From positions 62,001 through 126,000 of the forward strand of contig JAQFVV010012987.1 in assembly GCA_028023455.1 (NCBI GenBank): 64,000 nt of DNA, written 5' to 3'. How positions within the stretch are numbered: the first letter of the stretch is position 1; each line of letters begins with the position of its first letter. Below the pieces are notes generated by a model. That model saw only the letters and a program-made list of their open reading frames with translations, was not told the DNA's origin and did no database searches. Both the position numbers and the translations under genes were made by a program. Source of the DNA: Epiperipatus broadwayi (lineage: Eukaryota > Onychophora > Udeonychophora > Euonychophora > Peripatidae). Positions 39,035 through 50,215 of the stretch are shown here, one piece after another.

Positions 39035-40469
39035 AGTGGCAGTAATATTGACCATCATCAATTCAGTTCAGCTCTCATAATTGGATGGGCTTGAATCAGT
39101 CAATCAATCTAGTACATGCATATGGACTGTGAATCATAGAAAAGCTGTCCCTTATTTCCATATAGTTTCAAATTCAATCTATATAAAACTACAGCTGCAT
39201 TTCTGCATTCTTTCCAATCTAATAATGTATAATAATCAATTCATGACACACTACTTATAAACATACAAAGAAATCTATAACCAAGATAATTAAATATTTT
39301 TCATCTTGATTTTAAAAAACAACAAGGTAATAAGTTTCTTTTTAAATTTACATTAATCAAATTAATTAAATAAATTAAGAAAGTTTCTTTACTTAATCCA
39401 AATAACATAGATAATAAAATTCTGTGTTAACATCTAGTACAGAATAAAAAACAATAAGTTTCAAATTTTTATCAAAATGAGAGATTAATTAAACTAAAAT
39501 AAATTAAATAGAGACATTATTTCTATGATTGATGTTAAATAATATCAATACTTTCACCAAATATCAATTAACATTATTACTCAATCAAAATTTTCTTTGT
39601 TAGTCCAAGTTTTATAAATAATTATATATAATTAATTTTAACTGCGTTCATTTCTGTGGCTAACTGTACATTCATATTTACACCCACACCAACACTATTA
39701 TGCTGTGTGTCATGAGTTCAAATTTCACTCAATATATAAAAGTCCTATATAATTTTGTTGGTTTGACTTTGAGAATCAGTAGATAGTTGCAATATGATGG
39801 AATTAAGGGGAAAGATGTAATGATAAAAAGACCTTAAAAATATTTTTAAAGTCCATGCATGAGTCTCTATGTCTTGTGTGAGAAGGGTATAGTAAAAATA
39901 TTGAGTTATCAAAATGGGTAAAGAGATTCAGGTGTATAATGCTTCTAAATCACTTATTGAATGAAATTTGTTTATGAAATGCATGCATAGGGAGAGAATG
40001 TAATCTGAATTGTGCACTGGTGGCTAGTTGCCAATGTGTTGGATGCACTGATTAAAACCCTTAGAAAATATAGGTCTCATATCTCATTCATGTAATCAAT
40101 TAAACTCATACACTTTTGGAGAAGTCTATTTTCTTATGCTTGAATACAAATGAAGCACTTGGTACTTTTAGGATTTAGTATTCAAATCCCATACTCACTA
40201 TGGTATTTGAATACTAAGTTCTGAAAGCACTAAGCTAGTATATTAAATCTTAAATTATAATTATAGCTTTACTAATGTATGCAAAAAAATTGCACATTTA
40301 TAATTACAATTTTTATTGATGAAAAAAAAAGGCCAATTTATTATTTAATAAAACTTGTTTAATTTAATTTGTAAAATCTATTTTTTTTGGAAAAAAAACA
40401 TTTATATGCTGTTTCAGTTTGGGCTGATATCTTGAGAGTACAATAAATAAATAAAAGATGGGTGCTGGG
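39035..40469. other. No gene seen
   Basis: Unassigned AT-rich DNA. B-box-like 'gagttcaaatttcac' near 39716 and a small inverted 'agtattcaaatccca/tttgaatact' near 40176-40221 suggest SINE scraps. Confidence 0.45.
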
Positions 40470-40612
40470 AGGATCATGGTGCATTAAATCCTAAAGGTTC
40501 AGATGCATCTGATTCAATATCCAAAGCTCCTCATTGATAAAAGCCATAAGATATAACTAGTCTGGGGATATTGGATAGTAAAGTGCTGGATAAGGGTTTA
40601 ATAAACACTATT
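40470..40612 (+). mobile_element. Copy D of hammerhead-bearing foldback family
   Basis: Blocks 'gttcagatgcat', 'aaagccataag', 'actagtctggggatattgg' and 'gctggataagg' match copy E at 44840. One-armed, no coding sequence. Confidence 0.6.
40528..40568 (+). ncRNA. Hammerhead-ribozyme-like motif (copy D)
   Basis: Stem I TCCTCA (40528-40533) pairs with TGGGGA (40563-40568). The core is decayed to TTGATAA and GAAAC to ATAAC. The cleavage triplet GTC (40560-40562) is intact. Likely inactive. Confidence 0.4.
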
Positions 40613-42056
40613 ATTTGGCATCTATTATTACTTATTAAAGGTTACAATAAGTAGCATAGAGATGATGATCAATTAAGCTTCTATAAGAGTAATGGGTAAT
40701 AATAATTAGTGTAATAATTTCAACAATGTTTATGATAATAAAGCAAAGCTTAATTAAATGTTAGATGTTATTTAAAATATCTAATGCTTTATTTCAAAAT
40801 GTATATTCCTTTTTCTTTTTGGGATCGAAATGGCCGCACTCATTTATGAGTGGCTGTTTATTACTATATACATGAATTTCAATTTTTATTTAAAAAAAAA
40901 ATTATTTGTATTATTCTTTGAGATATAACATATCCCATTTTAATAAAATAATAAATGAAATAATCAAAATGTAATCTTTAGGATTGTTTTTATACATTTC
41001 AAATGCAACATGGTAAGATCGGAGCCATCAATAAATTATGTTTTATGTCTATTGGAACGCAGTATTGAAAGAAGCGCCTTAGACAGATTTGAATAATTAA
41101 AAATTAACAAAAGGAGGTTACATAAACTGCATATGTCAGTTTTAATAAACACTTTTAGTATATATTAAAACTGATTACTTTTTAAATTATTCGTTAAAAG
41201 TAATGAAAGCCTTTATAGATTAAAATCCTGATGTGGTTTATAAATTACAGAATTAATTTTTGGTGGCTTACATAATTATTTTGAGAAAGTTGTAAAAAAG
41301 AGTTTTTATATATCAGAAAGCTGGAAGGTATACTGTAGGCTTAATATTTATCATTCTACATAGCAGTTGGCATTCATTAGCAAACGCTGGGTTTTTCTCT
41401 CCCCGTTATCAATCATATTATTACCAGAAAACTCATTTATATGAATTCCAAACCACTAATAAATCTATCACAGGGATTGAAAAGTTCAAAAGAGAGTATT
41501 TACTTTTAAAAAAAAAAACACAATTTATCTTTCAAAGAAGTAACAAATATTAATTAAAAAAAATAATAGTAATTATCTGGTATCAGAGACTGATAATATT
41601 AATTATGACAGAGTACCGCCAAAACATTAAAAGAAACATTTAAATTAAACATACATGAAAATACAAATCTCTACCTATTATTAACAGGAACGAAGTTTCT
41701 AGGGGGAAAAAAACTAATTGCACAACATAAGCATGTTAAAACTTTTAGTTATTTTTGAAATGTCCACACACACTCACAAAAGTTCAATACCTTTTTTTAT
41801 AAAAATTAGTAAATAACTAAATGAATGTTAATTACTCAGATGATCAGATGATATTGGGCACGAAGTTACAGGTTGAAGTTTGATACAGAGCTTTTCAGTT
41901 CTCAGTCTATCATTTTAGTATTATATTAAACGCCATGAGATTGTATAAAAATTAAACGACATACATAGCTATAATGTAATGATAGTTCACCTTCTGCAAG
42001 ATGTTAGAAGTAGACAGAAACCAGTCCTATCTTGCATGACAGCAATATTGAACGAT
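40613..42056. other. No gene seen
   Basis: Unassigned AT-rich DNA. Confidence 0.5.
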
Positions 42057-42066
42057 ATAGAAATGT

Positions 42067-42777
42067 TGCAGGAGTTAGCAGATGAAAGTAGAAAAGTAGG
42101 ACTAAAGATGAATGTTAAAAAGACTAAAGTAATGTTTAATCGATTTGCTCAAAATATGAAAATAAAGAGTAATTATGAAGAATTAGAAGAAGTTAACAGT
42201 TACAAATACCTTGGTCAGATTATTAATACAGATGGAAACATAATGGAGGAAATTAATCATAGAATTAAACTTGGTTGGAGTGCTTTTGGTAGAAATAACT
42301 TGATACTAAAAGGAAATATGCCTATGTGTTTGAAAAGGATGGTTTTTAACAAATGTGTTTTACCAGTTCTTACTTATGGATCTGAGACTTGGACACTTAA
42401 TAGAAGAGCAATACAGAGACTTCAGACCACTCAAAGGAGTATGGAGAGATGTATGTTGGGAGTAATAAGAAGAGATCGAAAATGCAATGTATGGGTAAGA
42501 CAACAAACAGGTGTTACTGACCTTATTGAAAAAAATTAAAAGATTGAAATGGAGTTGGGCTGGACATATTGCCAGAAGAGATGATAATAGATGGACAATT
42601 GAAATTTTAAACTGGATTCCAAGAGATTGTAAAAGACCCAGAAAGAGACCACATGTGAGATGGATGGATGAAATAAGAAAATGTGCAGGGGTGTTGTGGA
42701 GAAGAGAAGCTAAAGATCAGAGAAGATGGATTAAACTTGGAGAGACCTTCATCCTGCAGTGGATTGATAATGGTTGA
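42067..42777 (+). pseudogene. RTE ORF C-terminal part
   Basis: Reads 'LQELADESRKVGLKMNVKKT', 'YKYLGQIINTDGNI', 'INHRIKLGWSAFGRNNLI', 'CVLPVLTYGSETWTLN' and 'MERCMLGVIRRDRK'. A frameshift at the A7 run (42530-42537) leads to 'RLKWSWAGHIARRDDNRWT', 'RPHVRWMDEIRK', then the stop. These are the thumb and C-terminal motifs of RTE-type ORF2. The RT catalytic core is absent. Only one frameshift, so fairly young. Confidence 0.88.
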
Positions 42778-42797
42778 TGATGATGATGATGATGATG
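42067..42797 (+). mobile_element. 5'-truncated RTE LINE copy
   Basis: Ends in (TGATGA)n at 42774-42797. It is flanked by 10-bp repeats, 'atagaaatgt' (42057-42066 and 42798-42807), so the insertion starts inside the reverse transcriptase. Several bases of the 5' duplication also match the RTE sequence at this point (compare the copy near 34380), consistent with microhomology at the 5' junction. Same family as 33663-37070. Confidence 0.85.
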
Positions 42798-42807
42798 ATA
42801 GAAATGT

Positions 42808-43799
42808 CACCTTGAATGCGGAGATTCAGGTGTTTGAGATCTCTAACTCAACAGAAGAGTGAAAGTTGTTCTCAAAATTCGTGCAAAGTAAAAAAAAAAG
42901 TGGTCCATGTTTAAGTACTAATGAATAATTATGATACAGTAAAACTGAGTTGAGGGATGCATGAGTAAAACCAAAAACTTGAAAATATATATCTATATTT
43001 CATTATATTAATTGATGAATTTAATCTAACAAAATATATTACAAAAATCTAACCCACTAGTGAATAAGTGGTTTTTGTATTGCATTATTAGATCTAATAA
43101 CTTTCAGCTGCTTTAACTAAACACATTTTTAAAAATATAGATATATTATTAAACATATAATAAATATATAATAACTTTAATTTAGACTATCTGTAGAAAT
43201 TTTCCACCCTTTTTTAAATGGCAATATTTGATGATAAAAATAAACAATTTCTGCCGGGCATATGTTTTTGTTAACAGTTGATGTAATCAGTAGCCTGAAA
43301 GTTATCTGGAACCTCACCAAACATAGCATTCAATTTCTATTTGATCCTAAGTGCAACATTCAATATGATATGCATATTTTTATATAGTTCAAATAATATT
43401 TTATTTTCATTTATACACGTCTTTAACAATGTTTTATTTGTGGATAAATTGATAATACATTTTAAAATATACTCTAATAATTTATTTTATTTTATTTTTT
43501 CAGTTTTATGAAAGCTTTAAAGAACAAACTTTAATTTATATTCAAGAGAATATTTCAAGAAATTAATAAAATTATTCCTATTACAAATATGTGTGTGTTT
43601 TTTTAAAGTTAAATTTTTTATTGAGTATATTCAAGATTACATATTAAAAAAATTCAGAAAATATATTTCTTTATAAATAGATAATACAGGCATATAAAAT
43701 GGGTTACATGTATTAATAAAAAAGTACATTTAATGCATATGAGAGAAACAAACTGTTTATAGAGGTAAAGGAAGAAAAACAAGCCTTCAGCATGTATGA
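42808..43799. other. No gene seen
   Basis: Unassigned AT-rich DNA. Confidence 0.5.
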
Positions 43800-44600
43800 T
43801 GGCTGAATGAGATAATGCCCTGACTTTATTTCTGACTTCTAATTATCTTATTGTAAAGCATGGACTGCAAGTTACTGGAAGTCGGATTGAAACAAAAATG
43901 GCATCTCAAAAATCAAAGGATAAACATAATGAGAATAGTAATCCTAAGAATAGAGAATGCCAAGTGACCTGAAAAGCAAACTGATTGCAAGAAGTGGAAA
44001 TCTGGTTAGTAAAATAAAAAGTCAATGAGAGTTGAATATTTTAATGTATAAAAAGAGAGAGCATTACTGGTGAAGAAGTCTTAATTAAAATCATAGAAAA
44101 TGAAAGTAAAAAAAGAGTTTGAAAAAAGATGAGATTGGTCTGGAAAATAGGCTAACAGAATAGATTTGGTTATAGGTACAGGTAAACAACATTAAATGAA
44201 AGGCACTATGATGACAGATAAAGGGTATTAAAAGACTCAAAAAATGCTCTATTATGGATTAATACACCCACCCCAGTAGCTGGAATATTAGAAGTGGAGA
44301 CAAATAAACACTCAAACTTCCCAAGATATCCTACAGAATTGATATTAGAGTGCATAGAAAATTTGGTCACAGAGAAAAAAGTTATATGAGAAGAGAATTG
44401 AGATATCTATTTGCTGAAAGCAAACATCTGTTGTAGTGAATTCAAACCACAATAACTGGAAATGCAATATATGGAATAGGTAGATAGAAGGGCCATGTAT
44501 TCCTAAACAGCAAATATACAAACAACATAAATAACAAAAACAAGAACCTTTTAGAAAAAAAGAAATGAATAAGGACTACACCCTGATATGTCAAATATAT
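43800..44600 (+). other. Purine-rich, coding-like decayed tract
   Basis: Strand-biased purine-rich DNA, less AT-rich than its surroundings, with all frames broken by stops. Short Lys/Glu-rich stretches recur. It could be a decayed retroelement gag or a host coiled-coil gene, but no domain is recognisable. Confidence 0.25.
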
Positions 44601-44839
44601 ATCACATGGATCAATAGTAAACCTAACTTAAAACTCAGATGAAATCAGAAGAGAGATAAATAATACCAATACATGATTAAAAAATATAACACACTAACTG
44701 GAGAACAAAAAATGTAAATCAGTGTTCATTTAGTGAGTTCAGATCTATATGACTATACAAATAAATGAGCTTGGGTTGGAAACATTAAGATGTTTTCATC
44801 TTGGGATCTTGGCTTCATAGTTAACCAAATAGGTAAAAG

Positions 44840-45022
44840 GTGGCTACTGGAATGTTGCATTACAGCCTTAGGTCTTGATGCAGTGCTTCCAAACAAAGGC
44901 TCTTTGCTGATGAAAGCCATAAGCTAGAAACTAGTCTGGGGATATTGGATGAGTAGCCACTACATAGAAATTTTATGCATAAATCTTCCTGCATCCATTG
45001 TTTACACTACTGTATAGAGTTT
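44840..45022 (+). mobile_element. Copy E of hammerhead-bearing foldback family
   Basis: Contains 'aagccataagctagaaact', 'agtctggggatattggatg' and the arm end 'cctgcatccattg..cactactgtata'. Best preserved ribozyme core of the family. One-armed. Confidence 0.7.
44901..44942 (+). ncRNA. Hammerhead-ribozyme-like motif (copy E, best core)
   Basis: Intact core: CTGATGA (44907-44913), stem II AGC (44915-44917) with GCT (44923-44925) around a CATAA-type loop, GAAAC (44927-44931), a 2-nt loop TA, and GTC (44934-44936), so that A-C pairs with G-T to make a 2-bp stem III. Stem I here (44901-44906 with 44937-44942) relies mainly on G-U pairs. Positions 10.1 and 11.1 are A and A, not the usual G-C. PLE hammerheads are known for very short stem III. 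Confidence 0.55.
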
Positions 45023-46416
45023 GGTACTCTTATTAACAACATATGTAAGCATATGAAATGATGATCGTGATTAAAACAATATATACAATGTTTACATCAT
45101 TATTCAACAGATAATTCCTCTGTCTTTTCAAAAAATCATTATGTCATTTAAAAGAGAGCTCTAGTAAAATAGAGTGGTTTTAAAAAAATATTTGCATTAT
45201 AGTATTAAATTGGGCTTTAAAATTATAAATAGTCTGCAGTTACAATGCAACCTTACAAGGTGAGAATTGAACTAAAGATATACCTAGATGTGACTGCTTA
45301 AATCATAATAGATTCAGTAACATGTTTTCTAAATTTTTTTTTTGGTGATCAATAGTTTTAATTTTTTTCAATCTTCCAATTCTTATATTTGTAACAACTC
45401 TGTTTCCATATTGTAAAATTTATATCATAAATTTTTAGCTCTGAAAGGGCAACTTAGGCCATACATATTCTATTTACCAATAACATAATATCCTGCTTTA
45501 GTAGGCAATGGTACAATTAGCAAAATATTATTCCAATTTAAATTTGTTGTTTTTATAGCATTCTTTCATAATATTCATCAAATATCTGAGTAAACAGTGA
45601 ATTTCATAGTTAGTTCTAGAAGGAAAGAATTTTTGTTATTATATTAACAATAATGTCTGACAATAGTCTTGATTGTTAATTTCAACATATTAAATAGATT
45701 AATCATTTTAGATAATAAAGCTCTACATACTTCAGTACTAATAATTTACACCATTTTAATCCAAAAGAGACGGAGTTTATCTCACAGGGATATATAATTA
45801 ATGTCAAATTTTTATTAGGTCTCCTTATCTTTTTGGGATGTTGTTAAATGTGTATGCCTTCACTCCTAAATATGTTAATAATACCTAAAAGATATTTCTA
45901 TTTAATATATTGTAATGGTCAGAAAATAGCATATAGAGATGCACAAGAATTGGAAAACAAATTGTAGATAAAATCTATTAATTGTTGACTAAAATAATCA
46001 TTATTTGGATTAGTGCCTTGATTAATTCTTGTTTCGTTTTTATCATACAATGATTATGATATAAATTATTACGAAAGAGGGAGATACTATTTAAGTTAAT
46101 CTTTAGGAGAGAGATACAAATTTAAGTTAATCTATTAATAATTAATCCAGCTTTTTGGAAATTCAACTGCTGAAAGAAATAAAATTTCCCTTTTTCCTAT
46201 TGTTTAGTCTTCCATTCTTGTTCTTCGGTTCCAAAATAATATAATAAATAAATAATTATTCTATTATTATAAGTTTTAAAGACTAAGATTTTCAGTTACT
46301 GACCCGTTCAAAAAATCTAGATTGTTTTTTCTCCCTGTCTTCTCACTTATGAACTATTTTAAATTCAAAAAATCTTTTTGAGTTTCTATGTTCCATAGTG
46401 TTCTATTAAATAAAAC
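45023..46416. other. No gene seen
   Basis: Unassigned AT-rich DNA. Confidence 0.5.
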
Positions 46417-46429
46417 CAATTATAATAAA

Positions 46430-46736
46430 AGTTTTAACAAGGCTGTAAACCTTAGCAATGAGCGTCTGAAAAAATTGTCACTAGGGACCTCTGTAGGTCT
46501 TTAAAACACATGCTTACGCTATGAAGAAAAGAGAGAATCCCTTCTTTACTTCGACCTACTTTTATATATAAATAGGTGAAGCAGAAGTGTTTTGATCTAA
46601 GAGTGTGAAGCATGTGTTTTAAAGACCTACAGAGGTCCCTAGTGACGATTTTTTTCAGACGCTCATTGCTAAGGTTTACAGCCTTGTTAAAACTATTACT
46701 GAAATAATAGTGAGCGTTTAATAAAATTTATAATTA
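46430..46736. mobile_element. Foldback with PLE-type insertion signature
   Basis: Arms of 85 bp (46431-46515 and 46609-46693) are nearly identical inverted repeats ('gttttaacaaggctgtaaac', 'tagggacctctgtaggtc'). A 43-bp one-sided extension (46694-46736) follows the right arm. Exact 13-bp direct repeats, 'caattataataaa', flank the unit (46417-46429 and 46737-46749). It would pass for a MITE, but the extension and duplication length fit a Penelope-like insertion. No coding sequence. Confidence 0.75.
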
Positions 46737-46749
46737 CAATTATAATAAA

Positions 46750-47221
46750 GTAAAAATAAAATAACAAAATTTTATACATAAATATTTTTCCTTTTTTTAA
46801 AATAATAATTATCAGAATGATATATTTTATTTATTTATTTTATCAAATCAAAATTAATCACTAATAATATTAATATACTTTATATATATATAAACTACAA
46901 ATAAATATATGAATTTGTGTGTATTTGTCTACATTTGTGCCACATGCATACATATATTACTACTACTCTCTTTATGAACAGGTTATTTATCCATAGTCAA
47001 GATAAAAATTATAACTAACTTTAATAACTATTTTTTACTTTTAATAACAAAATTACAAGACTATCTACAAAAAAACGAGTTAAATAAGATAACACTTTAT
47101 TTCATTTTTTTATTAGAGTATTATTCTTCCTTGTTATAGACTGTCATCTTAAATTAATTGCTACAATTTCCTTTCTTTAAAAAAAAAACAAAGAAAACAA
47201 TTATCTATTAAAATTATTTCC
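46750..47221. other. No gene seen
   Basis: Unassigned AT-rich DNA. Confidence 0.5.
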
Positions 47222-47608
47222 TTAACAGGAATGCCCAATTGTGTTTCTCTTCAAATTTTTGATCTAATTTTTGACTATTTTCTCTATCAATAGACGTGAC
47301 GCCTGCTTTGACATTTCCAAACATTGGGCTATCTAAATCATTTGCTTATCGCTTTTATTTCTCTGTTCTGCATTTCCATTATCGCTATGAATATGAGGCA
47401 AACGGCCTGCCTCGAAAGGCTTAGCGTTTAATATTTTTTGCACTCTGTATAGCTTCTCTTTCAAGCGCTTCATACGCTTTTAATTTTATATATCAAATTT
47501 TTGATGTAACTTTCGTAAAAAGATATCCTTCATTTCTTCTCAAGACAATTTAGGTTTTGATTCTTCTAAGTCTGATTTTATAATTTGCTCTTCTATTTTC
47601 TCTATTTT
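47222..47608 (-). pseudogene. Unidentified decayed coding sequence
   Basis: The minus-strand translation looks protein-like although broken. A Lys/Glu-rich start, 'EKIEEQIIKSDLEESKPKL', is followed by 'EEMKDIFLRKLHQKFD', 'KRMKRLKEKLY' and 'NAKPFEAGRLPHIHSDNG'. A frameshift near 47330 leads to 'SPMFGNVKAGVTSIDRENS', then 'KLDQKFEEKHNWAFLLR'. Two or three stops interrupt. Local G+C is higher than in the flanks. I do not recognise the family. It could be a retroelement gag or accessory ORF, or a host pseudogene. Confidence 0.4.
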
Positions 47609-47659
47609 TTTTTTTTTGTAATCATATGCATAGCTATAATGGCAGATATTATGATGGGT

Positions 47660-47905
47660 TTATTACATAATTTTTTCATGATCTCTTTATTATCATCATC
47701 AGAATATTTAATATTTGTTTCATAATATATAGTACTAGTATTCTGACCATAAGCTTAATGTAAAGGGTGAGGAGATGTGACGTGAATATGTAATGGACAA
47801 GCAACTTGACTTGCATGATACTCATAATAAAAAATAGTTGCAAATTGAAATGGATTGCAATCCATTTTCAACTAAGAGACCTTTTTTGACTATTACAATT
47901 TTGGT
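47660..47905 (+). repeat. Long direct repeat, member 1
   Basis: Diverged partner at 52035-52275, same orientation: 'gggtttattaca', 'tctctttattatcat', 'cagaatatttaatatttg', 'tatagtactag', 'gacttgcat' and 'tccattttcaa'. The two lie about 4.4 kb apart, which could be LTR remnants around the decayed coding tracts between and beside them. No primer-binding site or TG..CA end was identified. Confidence 0.6.
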
Positions 47906-48940
47906 TTTCCAATCATGGGGCCATGATAAACTTAGATCCCTGAGAGTAAAAGTATGGATCTTGATAAATAAATACCCCTGAGTCAAAGCTATGTCTTTTG
48001 AAGCTTAAACTTGAAGTAAGATAACTAATTATTTTGTCAAAATGCACATGTCAGTAGTTCTTTGATTGCATGTTTGATATTTTTCCTACAGTTTGAGAAA
48101 AAAAAACTGTAATAAATTTGTAATAATGATACAAAACTCTCTACACAGTAGTGCCAATGGTGATCATGTGATATTTTGATGGTTTAATAAATTTTTGAAT
48201 TGAAAGATGTGATAAACAGATTTAAGCAATTGTAATGAACCAATGGATAATCTAATATTTTAAATCCACTGTCTATTTTGTTTTTTGATAATCTTTGATA
48301 TGTTAGTTAAGACAGAATAGACTGTTCTCTTGAAGATTCTTTTTTAGACATAAAATAAATCCTTGTGAAGATTTATTTTGTGAATTTTTACTTTAAAGAA
48401 TCATTGGACTAAAAGATATGCTAGTTACATGTAAAAGAACTTGTTCTATATTTCCATAAGAGGTTATGTGCATTATGATTAATATCTAGTTTATCAATGA
48501 AATGTCGATACCAGGGGTTTAATTCCTGGTTTATTATATTTAGATTTGTTCAGAATTTCTAGAGGTAAAATACTTAGTTTTTGCTTATTTGATGGTTTAT
48601 ATTAGTAAATCCAATTTGGGGTCATTAAAGATTATGTTGTTAAGAGAAATATACTTTGTTAATTCACTATCACAAGTTTTAAAAGAAAATATTGTCAACA
48701 AACTTTTATACTTTTATTGATAATCTTACCATTGATGATTCTGACATGGAATCTATTAGGCAAAATTGGAGAATAACATTTTGAGAAAAGAGAATAGTGA
48801 TGTATGATGAAAGAGAGAAAATACAGGTATGATGAAATATACCCATTTATTTGAGATGAAATAAGATCAGAGACCATACCATGAGATAATTTTGTTTGGG
48901 AAAGTCTAATAAAGTATATTAAAAATAATTTAATTAATAA
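47906..48940. other. No gene seen
   Basis: Contains a scrap of the hammerhead foldback arm ('actctctacacagtagtgcc' at about 48137-48156) and a B-box-like 'ggtttaattcc' near 48517. Otherwise unassigned. Confidence 0.45.
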
Positions 48941-50215
48941 ATAACAGATTATAATTTTAAAAGAAAATAAGAAATATATGGAATGGGAGAGACAAGAGTA
49001 TTTAAAGTATATATCCAGTTCTTCATGAAAGTTATAGTTGATGGGTAGAGGTAAATTTCAACCTCTTTCTTCTACTAAAACATTGTTACAATAGAAAAAA
49101 TTTTAAATTAATGAGGAAATAGGAATAGAATTAGAATCCAATTCATCAATTAGATGAAGTAGCAAAAGATGAGAATACAACGCAAAAGGAAAATGATTTG
49201 AGCCAGATAATGATGATATTAATGCAAATATGGCAAGGACAAAAACAAATGCAACATGATTTAGGAAATAGAAAAAAAAAATGCAACAAGAAATAAAACA
49301 GTGAATAGAGAATTTGTATCAGAATATGTGAGAAATAATTGAAAATAGTGATCAAGTAATGTATAAATCTTTCATAGATTTTAATGGAAGAGGAACAATT
49401 GAACTTTAAGAAGGAATTGAATATACAAAGTGAGATATCAAATGAAGTAAATTAAATAAAAGAAGATACAAAGCAAAAGAAAACAAAATTAATCAGTGAT
49501 AGATAAATAAGCTAATCTAAAATAAATGAAACAGAATTAAATGAAAAGTAACATTTAGATAAATGAGTACACAAGTTACGAATAATGAAAAATAAATTAA
49601 AGTTTATTGAAAAGGCCATGGTTGTAGATAATAAAAAAGTAATAAATTCATCAATAAATATTAGTGAGTTTTTTTTTCAAAGATATAAAGTAGAAAAGAA
49701 TCTAGTTATATGATAAAATCACATTAAAAACGAATCAGATAGTATTCAAGGACAAGTTTATATTAACTACACAAATTTAGAGAATAAGCTAGATAAAATG
49801 GAAGTAGATATAGTAGTTATTGGATTTACAGCTGACATGAAAAATGAAATAGATTTTATGAATAAATTAAAATTATGAACTTGAAGTAGAGATAGTAGAA
49901 AACATTTCTGAAGAAGTACAAAGAGAAATAAGTAGAATAGAGGTGAGTGAAGATTTAAATTTATGTTAAGTAGCATGAACTTTCAGAAGCTCAAACTGAT
50001 CAAAAAAAATAAATGACAGCCGAGGTTTTTCAGAAAGTCATGAAATAGAAAAATAGTTACCAAGATATAGTTAATAAGATAAAAAGTGAAATACAAATTA
50101 ATGTAGAAGGAAAGAACATGGGAGAAACAATCTAAGCTGTTGAAGTGGAGGAATAGCAAATAAGTTTGTCTCCGGAATTTATAATAAATTAAGGATCTAT
50201 TTATTTATTTTGGAA
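48941..50215 (+). other. Purine-rich decayed coding-like tract (coiled-coil-like)
   Basis: Plus-strand frames, broken by many stops, give Gln/Glu/Lys/Met-rich segments such as 'LMQIWQGQKQMQHDLGNRKK' (about 49216-49275), reminiscent of coiled-coil regions of retrotransposon gag proteins. No zinc knuckle, protease or RT is seen nearby. Antisense frames rich in Phe/Ser/Leu are shadows. Very decayed; identity uncertain. Confidence 0.3.

Noticed and set aside
41979-42060. N-terminal extension of the RTE frame
   Set aside because: Lies upstream of the target duplication at 42057-42066, so it is flanking DNA read in frame by chance.
46431-46693. Classical MITE of a DNA transposon
   Set aside because: No short fixed target duplication at the arm ends; an exact 13-bp duplication appears only when a one-sided 43-bp extension is included.
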